DNA of 64,000 bases from Leishmania martiniquensis (taxonomy: Eukaryota; Euglenozoa; Kinetoplastea; Trypanosomatida; Trypanosomatidae). This document shows positions 10,400 through 21,600 of this stretch, piece by piece; the first letter of the stretch is position 1, and each line of letters starts with the position of its first letter. The notes beneath the pieces were generated by a model. It had not been told where the DNA came from, ran no database searches, and saw only the letters and a list, made by a program, of their open reading frames with translations. The position numbers were made by a program, and so were the translations under genes. The stretch spans positions 492,936 to 556,935 of the forward strand of contig NC_090150.1 of assembly GCF_017916325.1 (NCBI RefSeq), read 5' to 3'.

Positions 10400-13300
10400 T
10401 CACAGCAAAACTTTTTCTAGTATGCCGCGCGCAATCGCATAGAGCGGCGGCACGCCCTCCTGCGGGCTCATCGGCGCCGACAGCGTTGCTGAGCCAGCCG
10501 CTAGCCGGTGCGTCCGCCGCGCCTCCATCGCAGCTTCGTGCTGTGCAAGAGGGAGATCACTCGTGTAGTACGCGAAGCGCGACGTCAGCCTGGGGTGGGC
10601 AATGCCCTGTCGGTAGAAGTCTTCGATGACACGCGCGAAGTATGACCCCTCCATTTCTGTCCCGACGCACCGCCACACTTGCTGGTAGTACCGCAAGAGG
10701 TGCACGTTCTGCAGCATTGTGCCTGTCACGGTGAGCACCTTGCCATGGTGCACCTTGACGCTCGGGCCGGCCAGCTCCTGCAGCCTCTGCACCGTGAGAT
10801 CCTGGTTGCGGCAGTTACGCAGCTCATCCTGGTTGTCCTCAAGGATGAGGGAAGACTTGGAGAGGAGCACGTGACTAGCAAGCTGGATGTCGCCGCGCTT
10901 GCCTGTGAGGCCGCCGGCCTTGCCCATGACGCTGACGCTGCGGATGCGCTTGCCAAAGGCGCTGAAGATGACGCGGCAGATTCCTTCGGCCTGCGCGCCA
11001 AAGGCGAAGTCCATGTTGATGAGAAAGTGCCGCTGCAGCCGGCCACTTCTGACATGGGGGGCCGCCGGGGTCGCTTCGGGGGCGCTGCGGCTGCGATGGG
11101 CGTTCGCTGGCTCGTTGGTGCTACCCTTGCTGGTGGCGCTCGGTGTCGATTCGGTGTGGGAGCCGAGCTCGCTGTCCATGTCGTCGCCGCACAGCGGCGA
11201 AGACGCGTGAGCTGCAGCGTTGGCTGAGATGTCGCCCACGCCGCTCGTCATGATGCACCCAGGCACGCGGGTCTCCGAGCCGTCAGAGGAGCGCCGCCAG
11301 ATTGGCTTGCACACCTGCGCCCACGTCGGCACGTGCGAGGGCTCGGCCTCGCTGGCGCCTTTGTTTTTCTCGTTCTTCGTCATCTCTTCGTAATACGCGT
11401 GCATCGAGTCTCTTATGGTTGCATCGATCGTGTTGAAGTTGAGCAGATGCACCGGGATGACGTCCACCTGCAGCCCTGTCATGGCCGTGTCCTGCAGCAC
11501 CGTGATGCCGTTCTCCTCGAGACTGCGGTTGTACTCCTCCTTCAAATCCGGTCGTTCGTTCTGCAAGAAGCCTGTGAGGCCGGCGTAGAGCATGTCATCC
11601 ACGTTGTGCCACTCCTCGGGCCGTCCGAGACGCTTGCTTTCTGAGCGGCGCACGTAGTGAAGGATTTCTTTGCGGTACTTGCGGTTGAAGCTGCAGAGCA
11701 GATTCTTAATGCAGTGCGTGTTGCTGCTGACGACATCGATGTAAAGGTTGTCTGGCAGCGCAGAGAAGCGGTCGAGCCCGAGCTTCTCGAGCACGCAGCT
11801 GCGCAGGTTCAGGGCCCACTCGTGGAAGGGGTTTGTTTGGAACCTCATGGACAGGCTCGGGTCAACGCGCACGTTGTACTCCTCGCGGTGCATCATAATC
11901 TCATAAATGCGAAGAAGAGTGTTGTGGCCCCAGTTGCGCAGAAGACCGACTTGCTCCTCCTCCGTCAGCGGCATGCGCTGCAGGATGGCCTGCACGCGCT
12001 GCATCTCGGCGTCGCGCGTCACACCGCCGGCCGTCAAGTACTTGCTCTCCAGCTCCTCCTGCTCGCGCTGCCGCAGGTACTCGTCGAGTACATCGATAGC
12101 CGGTGGGTGCACCATGCCCTGCACGCGACCACGCAGTTTGTTGCTCTCGATGATGTGCACGCACAGCATTGTCAGGAAGTCGAGCAGATCGGTGAAGCCG
12201 TCGCGCAGCAGCACGAGCGTCTTCCCCTCCATCCCGAGGTGCCACGTGCAGCGACGGCGCTCCTTCGTCCGAATGTACGTGATGGCTGTCCGCATGCTGC
12301 GCGTGCTTGCCAGGCTCTCTGCCGCCTTGCGCGTGTCGGCCGCGCGCGCTTCGACTTTCATGCGGCTGGCGATGAAAGGCGGCAGGGAGTGCACGAGGTC
12401 GAAGCAGAAGGTGGAGGTCAGGTTGTCTGGCAGACGGTTGAGCGCGTAGCCCCAGGCGCCAGTGTCGACCTGGTGGCTGAAGAGCTTCGTGTGGATGACG
12501 TTGTGAATGCGGGTGTAGCTCTCCACGATCGACCACAGCGGCAGGTACTCGTTTTGGGCACTGGTGGGTGAGAAGACGAAGCGGCAGAACTCGCGGATGG
12601 GGCCGAAGACGTCCATCGAGCCGGTGATGCAGACGCCGACGCCCTGGGCGAAGCGGGGATTGTGGGAGAGCACCGGCTGCAGCTCCTCATACGGCAGCAG
12701 CGAGATGACCGTCTTGGGCATCGCACTGCCGGCGCGGAAGACGTAGTGCGAGGTGGCATCGAAGACGCAGTTCTCGATCCCAAAGACTTGCCCCGGGCAC
12801 AGGCTCGCGATGTGGGTGTAGACGACGTCTGAGGACCGCTCGCTGTCGGTGGCGGTGCCCTGCCCATCGTCAAGTTTGAGGCCGTACGAGGAGAGGCTGC
12901 CCTGGCGGCCGCTGGGGCGGCTCAGCGAGCGCAGCTTCGTCGAGACGGTTTGGTGCGACGCCACGCGAAACGCCCCCTCCATGGCCTTCCGCTCGTTGTT
13001 GAGGGAGTCCACCCGGAAGACGTCCACGTTGCCCCACACCACCACGTGCAGGTGCTGCACCGGCGCACTGCGGTCGAGAATGAGCTCCCCGCGAGTGTAT
13101 TCGCGGTGGAGGGCGAGCGGGACAAGGCGCTGCAGGTCCTCGGCGTCCAGCAGGGATGTCAGCAGGGCGTGGCGGTAGAGCCATGTGAGTTCCTCGTCGG
13201 TCTGCGCCGCGTGCCCCTTCGCGACAATGTACTCCATGACGCGGTTGCTGCGCACCTGTAGCGCTGCATTCGAGCGAAAGAAAGTACTGGGGGAAACGAT

Positions 13301-14227
13301 GGAGTCGCCGTCGTCGCGCCAGTCTACTGCCTTGTGACTGCGCCGTGTCCCTGTCGTCGCCTCGCTCGGCGCGTCGTCGACGTCGCTGTCGTTCACGGTG
13401 TCGTCCACGTCCTCCTGATCAATCGTTTCCGCCGCCCGCATGACGGCCCTGACGGCCTGGGCGATGCGGTGGCCCGTGCGCTCATCCTCCGTGCCGCCGG
13501 CCGTGGACGGCGTGGTGGCGCTGCCGTGGTGCAGATTGGCGCGCACGTGGCTCACGGCCCGCTGCAGCACTTCCAGCGGGTTCTGCTGAGTGGAGGTACT
13601 CTCGCTACGCGGGTCCAGCGAGGCCGTCGTCGACACCGTAAGCGGCGTAGCGGAGCGGCTACTGTCGCCGCCGATCCCTCGCGTGAAAGGCGATGTCATC
13701 GCATCTCGCGCCCCAGTGAGTGCCCCTGCCGCCTGTTCGGTGGAGAACAGTGCGGAGCTGCTGCGCACAATGCTGTCCGCGACAGCGTTGGACTGATGCT
13801 GGTGCGCGGCAGCGGCGACGATAGCCGCACTGCCGCCGGTGAGAGAGGCCGCCATCAGTGGAGCTGGGAAGCGGCCCGACGACAGGAGGCTGCTGTGCGA
13901 GTGCGAGAAGGGCTGCGGCGGCACCGCGCCAGTGGTGCTGTGGCCATCTTGGCTCGAGCTCGCCCCGGCTGCGCGCGCTACCGGGATACCGCTGTCCGGT
14001 GGTAGGGCCGCGGCCGCTTCCAGAAATGGAACCGTCAGCGTTGGCGTCCCTGAGGCGTTCGTTTGCTTCATTGGCTCTGCGCCGGCGCTCTTCGTCCCGC
14101 AGCCTGCGGGAGTGGCGGCGGTGGCGGTCTCGTCTGCCGTGCAGTGCGGGGCGCTGCTGTAGGAGACGTGGCAGGAGATGTTCGTGTGGCTGCCGTTTTC
14201 GCTGCTTCCTTTGTTGTGGGCGGACAT
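10400..14227 (-). CDS. Cyclic-nucleotide-binding-like domain protein with nucleoside-phosphorylase-like C-terminus
   Basis: A 1,275-aa protein from an ATG that lies about 50 nt downstream of a clear pyrimidine tract and AG. The first 330 residues are Ser/Thr/Ala-rich and probably disordered. Residues about 345-520 resemble a cyclic-nucleotide-binding fold with a long Ser-rich insertion (TRGELILDR near the start, PGQVFGIEN later); the phosphate-binding Arg signature is not evident. Residues 520-1000 are a well-ordered, mostly helical region I do not recognise. From about residue 1065 (INMDFAFG), the pattern GKAGGL-x3-KRGDI at about 1105, a strand VKVHHGKVLTVTGTM, and GTEMEG at about 1190 reproduce the phosphorylase glycine loop plus GD strand and the EMEG purine/ribose motif of the PNP/UDP (nucleoside phosphorylase/nucleosidase) superfamily. 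Whether it is enzymatically active or a ligand-binding domain is not evident. Its neighbour is the other CNBD-containing gene. Fold assignment is from motif reading only. Confidence 0.82.
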   Translation of the reverse strand: MSAHNKGSSENGSHTNISCHVSYSSAPHCTADETATAATPAGCGTKSAGAEPMKQTNASGTPTLTVPFLEAAAALPPDSGIPVARAAGASSSQDGHSTTGAVPPQPFSHSHSSLLSSGRFPAPLMAASLTGGSAAIVAAAAHQHQSNAVADSIVRSSSALFSTEQAAGALTGARDAMTSPFTRGIGGDSSRSATPLTVSTTASLDPRSESTSTQQNPLEVLQRAVSHVRANLHHGSATTPSTAGGTEDERTGHRIAQAVRAVMRAAETIDQEDVDDTVNDSDVDDAPSEATTGTRRSHKAVDWRDDGDSIVSPSTFFRSNAALQVRSNRVMEYIVAKGHAAQTDEELTWLYRHALLTSLLDAEDLQRLVPLALHREYTRGELILDRSAPVQHLHVVVWGNVDVFRVDSLNNERKAMEGAFRVASHQTVSTKLRSLSRPSGRQGSLSSYGLKLDDGQGTATDSERSSDVVYTHIASLCPGQVFGIENCVFDATSHYVFRAGSAMPKTVISLLPYEELQPVLSHNPRFAQGVGVCITGSMDVFGPIREFCRFVFSPTSAQNEYLPLWSIVESYTRIHNVIHTKLFSHQVDTGAWGYALNRLPDNLTSTFCFDLVHSLPPFIASRMKVEARAADTRKAAESLASTRSMRTAITYIRTKERRRCTWHLGMEGKTLVLLRDGFTDLLDFLTMLCVHIIESNKLRGRVQGMVHPPAIDVLDEYLRQREQEELESKYLTAGGVTRDAEMQRVQAILQRMPLTEEEQVGLLRNWGHNTLLRIYEIMMHREEYNVRVDPSLSMRFQTNPFHEWALNLRSCVLEKLGLDRFSALPDNLYIDVVSSNTHCIKNLLCSFNRKYRKEILHYVRRSESKRLGRPEEWHNVDDMLYAGLTGFLQNERPDLKEEYNRSLEENGITVLQDTAMTGLQVDVIPVHLLNFNTIDATIRDSMHAYYEEMTKNEKNKGASEAEPSHVPTWAQVCKPIWRRSSDGSETRVPGCIMTSGVGDISANAAAHASSPLCGDDMDSELGSHTESTPSATSKGSTNEPANAHRSRSAPEATPAAPHVRSGRLQRHFLINMDFAFGAQAEGICRVIFSAFGKRIRSVSVMGKAGGLTGKRGDIQLASHVLLSKSSLILEDNQDELRNCRNQDLTVQRLQELAGPSVKVHHGKVLTVTGTMLQNVHLLRYYQQVWRCVGTEMEGSYFARVIEDFYRQGIAHPRLTSRFAYYTSDLPLAQHEAAMEARRTHRLAAGSATLSAPMSPQEGVPPLYAIARGILEKVLL

Positions 14228-15681
14228 GGACGCAGCCGCCTAGATAAATCGAGGGCTCTCGCCGTTTAGCGTCGGCTGGCTGGAGGGGGAGACAGGCGGG
14301 GTGGTGGTGGTGGTGGTGCGTGTGAGAGCGAGACTGCAACGGTGCTAATGAGAGAGAAAGCCCTATCGAAGACGGCGAAGAAAACGGAGAGGGGGCCGCG
14401 CCCTCTTTGGCACCTTGAACGACGGAAGGACGGCGCTAGCGACGACGGGAGGGATCGGATGCGAAAGAGGATGGGTAGCCAAGATGCCGACCTCGGAGAG
14501 GAGGACGCTATGCGACACGATGTCACTGCCCCACCCCCACAAACGAAAAAAAAAAACGGTGCTCTCGGGCGTGCAGTGAGCCTGAGAGAGAGAAAAAAAG
14601 CTCTTTCCTCTGTACCACGCCAGTCAGACGCCCGAATCTCGCGACCGACAGAGACACCACGAGAGCAGCTCAGCTCCACCAACGAAGACGGGGAGAGGAG
14701 ACGAGGCTGACAGGCAAATCCCAAAGCGAACTCGCATGCGCACACTTCAAGAGAGCTGAACGCAGAGGGGAGGCGTCAAGTGCTGCACCGACTTTTTGTT
14801 TGCCGGCACTCTTTGTGCTTATGTGTGTGTGAGGATGAGAGACAGCGATGGCGATGTCTGGCCACGCCATTCACAGCATAAAAGACAAGCAGACGTCGTC
14901 CCTTGGGGGCAGCGAGTGTGTCCACGCGTTCACTTATATGCTGCTCGTGACAGTAACCACGGCAGCCTCCCGAGAGGGGGGCGGAAGGGGAGGCGGCAGA
15001 GGTGGAGAGGGTGAGACGCTTCGTAAAGAACTGAACAACAATAAAAAAAACGTAGCTTCGAAGACAGCCCCAGAGAGAGGACAGAAGGCGATCCGAAACG
15101 ATGGCGCTGCCCAGACGGGGTGAGAAGTGCGGGGTGGGTGGGTGGGAAGACCTTCGCGGGCGGAGCGTGCACAGCGTGAGGGAGGCACTTGTGGAGAATG
15201 CGAGGAGAGGGGAGGACCAGGCGGAGGTGACGAAGAGGAGTCTGGAAGTTGCCGCTTATCCGAAAAGCGCGCATGCAGCGCAGCAGGGCGCGCGCGTCTG
15301 TGGGAGTCCGCAGGGGAGCGGCGCGCGCGTCTGTGTGTGTGTGTGTGAGGGGACGCCCGCAGTGCCGCTTTTGCGCGCAATCTGCGCGCGATGGGCGCAC
15401 CGCCTCCATCGCGCGCTTCCGTTTGTTTGTTCGGGAGACATTTGGGTTGCCGCGGAGGAGAGCCGCAAATATGAGCTAGCACACGTCGGGGGCGAAAAAA
15501 GGGGGAGTGGAGCTCACCGATTCACTCTCCGAGCGGAGGGTGACGGGTGGGGGGAGGCGTAGTCGGACACGCCACAACAGAGCAGCGATGAGGTGAGAAA
15601 CGGACGCCACGCCAAAACGAGACGCAGAAGAGAGAGAAAAAAAAAGAAGACGGCGACAAAGACACGCGCACGTGTGGCTGC
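14228..15681. other. Intergenic spacer between the CNBD/phosphorylase-like gene and the multidomain kinase gene
   Basis: No supported gene. It contains A-runs on the + strand near 14550, 15041 and 15640, a (TG)n run near 15332-15347, and a long coding-strand pyrimidine tract next to the downstream gene. It should carry the kinase 3' UTR (right part) and the 5' UTR of the gene starting at 14227. Confidence 0.6.
14280..14318 (-). promoter_or_regulatory. Candidate spliced-leader acceptor (pyrimidine tract plus AG)
   Basis: On the minus strand a CCA/CCT-rich tract runs into a CTCCAG at 14281-14280, the first AG after the tract, leaving about 52 nt of 5' UTR before the ATG at 14227. Confidence 0.5.
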
Positions 15682-18600
15682 TTAAGAGGTCTGCGCAACG
15701 TCCGCTGTCGCTGGCGCCATCGATGACGAGGATGACGCCATGGGCAGTGAAACCTGCGACACCTCGTTTAATAGCAGATTCACCTGCCGCAGCATCTTGC
15801 GCAGCAGCACCTCTACATTCATGTCCGTGCCGCCGCTACTGGTGCTGTGCAGAGGCACGGTGGGTGGGCATGGCGTGACGTGCAACACCACAGTGTCGGG
15901 AGACACCGGGTCTCTCTTCGCTCCTGGGTCCTCTTCCCTTGCGCAAAGAGGATTGCTGCGCTGCGTCGACAGCGGGTCGGCTTTCACCTGCTTTGACGGT
16001 GGAGGTGTCGCGGAAGCCGAGCGGGCTGAGAGTGGCCGTGGCAGCCCAGCAAGGGAGCTTGCTTCTTCCATGCCGCTGCGGTGCAGGGGTCCCACCGTCG
16101 CAGCTGCGGCCACCTCCGACGCGCTGCTGGTGGACGCATGCAGTAGCAAGGTAGAGTTGATAGAGCCTTGAGGGGTCGTCGTGTGCGTCGCGTTCTGCGG
16201 CAGCGTGGCTAGGAAGGCCGCGTTAGGGGAGGAAAGCGGCAACTGTTCCAAACTTTCCTGCAGGGCCGGAATTGAATCGCTCTCGACTCGACGCTGGTGC
16301 TGCAGCTGCGACACCACATCTTGCAGCGACTGATCAATGCGCTGGAGGTACGTAAAGATCCTCGACTCGGCCTCGGTCGTGGGGCTGTTGAATAGCAGCG
16401 CATCCCCTGCATCGACGCTGCGACCGCCTTCGCCGCCGAAGACTCCGCCGTCCCGAGGGCAGGCGAGCTTCCTCTCTGCGACGTGCTCGTCAGCGGCGGG
16501 GAGGGTCTCGGCCGTGAGGTACGGGTCGCTTTGTATGGACGAGTAATGTGAGAGGCCCGAATGCATCGAGGCGAAAGCGGCACTGGCCAGGCCCTCGTCG
16601 TCGTCGCCCTCGCGGCTCGCGGCGGCGGGCGGCAGACGCCGCCGCGGACCATCTTCGTGGTGGTCGTCGCCCTCCATGAGGTATGCGTCGTCCTCGTTGC
16701 TCAGCGGTGCGGAGAGGCCGATGTTGCTCACGCTGCGACTTCCCGGGCCGCTGCGACCGCCTCCTGCCCCCTGGCGCCGCCGCCGCTGCTGCCATGCGGC
16801 TCGCGCATGGCTCGTCGAGAAGGTGGAGAAGGGCGGCGGCGGCGGCGCTACCACGGCCACCTTGGAGTAGTGTTGCTGAAGCAACATGTTGCTCGCGCCA
16901 CCCGCCATGCCGCCCACGATGCTGCCCTCCGCGGAGGCCACGCTTGACAAGGTGGTGAGGCTGGCCTGAGTGAGCGAGACAGGGCCGCCAACACTGGATC
17001 CGATCATCCGTGTGCCGCCGCTGCTCGGTGGGAAGGGCGTCATCGGCGTCGCATGCGATCCGCCGAAGGAGGGCGTCGACGAGTGATCCTCCACGACGAA
17101 GAAGGACTGATTTGTTATGGGTGGCCGCACGCGACGTTGCCGGTGCGGTGACGCGGCTACCCCGACCAGCGGTACACTGTCGCCGCGCGGCGTGATGCTG
17201 GCGGCGCCGTCGTCTGAGAAGAGGGAGGCGGAGCCTGGTTGGCTTGACATGAGGCAAGCAGAGCGGGAAGCAGCAGCGGTTACCACCACGATGGAGGGCG
17301 GCCTCGGCGGTGGTGTGCTCAGCCGCGGCAGCGCGACCCCGCCGCGCTGCGCCTCGCTGCTGCCGCCTTCGGCCGGTACTGGTTCGCCCTGTCCGCGCGA
17401 ATCCAGCGGATTTCGGATGGAGGGGCTGCGGCTTACTGCGGAGCCCCGCTGCCGCGGTGGCGCCTCCGCCACGTCGCCGCGGTCCTCGCTCTGCCCTGAC
17501 ACAGCGAGCGGGCTGGCCATCCTGATCGCGCCATCTGCGTGACCTTCACCTTCCTTGTTGTTGCTCAGCGTCAAGTGACTTCGCGCACTCTCTGGCCCCT
17601 CCGCAGGCTGAAGCGCTCTCGAGGGCGTCTGGGACGTGCTGCCGGCACTGCTGGCCCTTTCAACGCTCTCTGCGTGGTTCGCGTGCGAGTTGGCGGCGAG
17701 GTTGTGGAGGAAATCGTTTGCCGCGCTGTTGAGCACCGCATTCATGCTGGCGCCCATGAAGCTGACGTTCTTGTTGAGGCTGTAGTTGACGAAAGGGAAG
17801 TTGCCGAACGGCTGGGCGAAGGTCCCGCTGACGAGGCCGGTGACACTATTAGGAGTCAGCACGCTATCGTGCGCATTACCGAGGGCGGGCGACGGCGCAT
17901 GCAAGGCCGCCACCGCTGCGGCGCCCCGCGCACCACCCCCAGCGGAGGCGCCCTCTCCGTGCCGCTCGCTCCTGCTGTCCAGCGGCGCCGCCATACTTGC
18001 CATGCTCGGCAGCCGGTCAAACGGTACGATATTGCCAGCCTCGTCCAGCGTCACGTTTCGGCGCCGGCCAGGGAAGCTGGGGACGTGGCCAGCAGCTTCG
18101 CTACCTCTCGGCCGCGGTCCCTTGCTGGCTGCTGTGACCGCATCCGTCTGGTGCACCGCTTTGCCCCGGTGCACCAGCGCCTCGCTGCTGTTGCTGCGGC
18201 TGTCCGACGACGTTGCAAAGAAGGCTTCCTCAGCACTATTCGTGGTGGTGATGCTGTCGCGCCCTCGTGACTGACGTGGTGACTCCCGCACCGGTGACGC
18301 ATGCGGGTGCGACCGCGTCTTGGAGCGCTTCTTGGGGGTCGGGGACAGGTAATACGTGTCTTCTGTCTGCGGGTTGCGCGCGTCCGGCTCGGCTGCATCG
18401 TTTTCGCCAGCGCCGCCTGTGACGGGGTCGCGGTGCCGCGGGGGGGTGAGCTGCTCGCCTCCCTCCCCATCCGCGACCGCCGATTTCCTCGCCTTTTCGC
18501 TCGACACCGCAGATGACGACGAGGCGGACGACGAGGAGAAGTCCCACCTGCGCAGGTAGCGAGTGAAGGTCGATGCCGCTTGATTCAGGCTGCCATCTGC

Positions 18601-21600
18601 GGCGATGACGGCGTTAGCCGATGGCGCTCCGGCAACCCTCACGTCGTCGAGGCTTTTGGAGGTATCGCGCACCCCCCGCGCCACCGTGTCGCTGCGTCGC
18701 GGGACGCCCGTGCCGGATTCGTCGTCGTCGCCTTCTGCTACGACTGCCGCTGCCGCTGCCGCCGTTGCACCCCGGCGCCGCCTTTCGCCAACGGCTCCTT
18801 CCATATCTGCGGCGGGCGCGGAATCCCAAAAGGGAGTCGACGTATGCTCGCTTGCGTTGCCGCTGCTGGCAGTCCCAGTGGAGCTGAAGAAGCCTGAGGT
18901 GCGACGGTTCGCCTTGAGGCGGGAGCGCCGCTTCTCGAGCCCGTACGCCTCTTCGGGCTCCTGGAAGGCCACAAACTTGTTTAGCACGTGTAGTAGCTGC
19001 GCTCGCTTCAGCGCCTTCACGGCGGAGTTGCGGTCACTGTTCGTCGATTCGCTAAAGAGGCTCATCTGCAGCAGGTCCTGCGCGGTGGCGCGCTGGCTCG
19101 GGTCGGGGTTCAAGCAAGCCGAGACGAACTCGATGACGGAGGGGTGGCACTTGAAGAGCGGCGACAGGTCGGGGACGTCCGTCAGCGACGTGATGAAGTG
19201 TGTCAAGCCGGCGGGCCCCTTAATCGTCTTGATGTGCGCAAACGGTGGCTTCGTTGTCGCCATCTCCATCGCGACGCAGCCCAGTGACCATATGTCGGAG
19301 GGAAAGCTGTAGCCGATTCGGTTGCCGTCCTCATCCTCCTCCCCCGCCGACATGCACTCGGGTGACATGTACAGCGGGCTCCCCTGCATCACGTAGAGAA
19401 GCTCCCCTTCCTGAACCGTCCGCGCCGTGCCGAAGTCGCCGATCTTGCCTTTTCCGTCGTTGCTCAGCAGCACGTTCGCTGTCTTGATGTCGCCGTGGAC
19501 GTAATGCTGCGAGTGGATGTAGGCGAGCCCCTCCACCACATCCCGCAGTAGCGCCCGCAGCTCATCGTACTCGAGCTTGCCCTTCCTCTTGAGCAGCGAC
19601 TGCAGTGTGCCACCGCCGGCGAACTCCATGAACACCCGAATCACCTGCTGCTCCTTACTCTCCTCGCAGTAGAAGTAATGAATGATATTCGGGTGCTGCA
19701 GATTGCACATGGTGCTGATCTCCTGCACGAACTGCTCAATCTTGGCGTCGTTGTTGCCCAGCCGCATCTCTTTCACGGCCATCTTGCCGCCTGTCAGCAC
19801 GTCGTACGCCTCGTACACCTCACCAGATGATCCCTTCCCGAGGAGTGCGCCATGGCGCCAGGCACCGCGGCTGTTGCGCGCCAGCGTTTCACGTGTCTGT
19901 TCAATCCGCATCCGCTCCAGCTTCATGGCAGCTGCCTTCTCCTCTGCACGCCGGATCGCCCTCTTGGCCTGGACAGGGGTGCACGGCTTCTTGAGCGTGA
20001 TGAAGCCAGCATCCACATACGTGTCGCAGCTGACGAGGTCGAAGCTGGTGGACGTGATAATGACAGCCATGTGGCGCAGCATCTCGCGCAGCCGCGTGAT
20101 GGGGTCAACGTTCTGCAACGAGGTGATGGCAGACTGCTGAAGATCGATGATGAGAATGTCAGCGACCCCGACGAGGCCCACGATATCCTCGAAGGTGAAC
20201 GCCGTCAGTACCGCGTGGTGCCGCTCCCACAGGAAGGAGGAGAGCATAATGCGGTGTGCCGGCATTTCCTCGGCGAGGCAGGTGGTGTAGCTGAAGGTCG
20301 GTTGCCCAGGCAAGCTAGTGGCGACCCCGTTCACTGACAAGTTCGACAGGCCACTGCCCTCGCCTGCAGGGGTGTTTGCGAACGACATACTTCCGGTGGC
20401 CTTGCCGTGGTCAGCCACCGAGAGGCTTGCACTAGGCCCTCCTCCGACGGAAGCGGCGGCAGCCGAAGAGGCCAAGACTCCAACGCCGCTGCCCATCCCC
20501 ACCAGCGACGCTGACGGACTGGCACCGGTGGAGTCGGCCAGGGTGCTCAGCGACTCTTCAATGGAGGCGTTCTCGGCATCTTGCTCGCTCGCCGGCATAA
20601 AGGGGATGAGAAAGGCAATGTTGGAGTCGTGCGGGTTGCAGAGCATGCGCAGCGTGCCACCTTGGTCCTCGACGGCGCGCTGCACGCGCCGCAGCTTGCG
20701 TTGCACGCGAGGCCGCAGGGTGCTTCTTAGTACCATCGACTCCTCCGCGTCGCTGTCGCCGTCATCATCGCTGTTGTCGCCCTCGCCGAGGTCCATGCTC
20801 GTGGTGGTGCCCAAGTCGCCGGGCCGACTCACGGGCGACTCGAGGAGCTTCGCAATGGCCCTCGGCATGCCATCGCCGGTCAGATTGAAGTTGACAACGA
20901 GGAATTCGAGTCCATTTTTTTCCTTGACCGTGATCATGATCGTCACGACGCTGCTGCCAGGTTGGCTGTAAGTTACGCACAGCTTCATCGCGTAGCGCAG
21001 GCACTCTGGCAGCAAGCCGGCGTCGAGGTAGGCGCGCTCGGACGGAAGCCCTTCGAAGCGCTGCCGCACCGAAATGCCGCGGCTCACGCACTCGCCGCCA
21101 AAGTCCATGAGGACGCGCCCCATCATCTGCCGGATGTTGACCACACGCAGGCGCTCCGTCGACACAGTCATCGCGCGGTAGGTGGACTCGAAATTGTTCA
21201 GCGTTTCCGCAATGCACTCCAGCCGCTCCTCGAACGTCTGTGTGCCGTCCGCCAAAATGGCGCGGATTTGACCAGAGAGCCACTGCGGCTGCTCCAACAT
21301 CTTCTGTGGCCCCTCCCTCACCTCCTCGCCAAAGCCCAGCACCACCTCCGCTGCGTTGACGCCGGCCGACACGACAGGCGGGACAAAGGTGAGCCGAATG
21401 GTCGTCTTCGTGAGGCCGTCGCTGCGGGCGAGTGTGAGGTGGATCGACTTGGTGTTCGGCCGCTGCAAAAATGCCTCCACCTCGCCCGCATAGCTGCGCG
21501 CGGTGCTGATGACTCTATACATGGACTGCTGCTCCCGCTCCGAGAGGAGGAAGGAGTAAATGCTCTGCCCCACCACCTCCGCCGCCGTGTAGCTCGTCAG

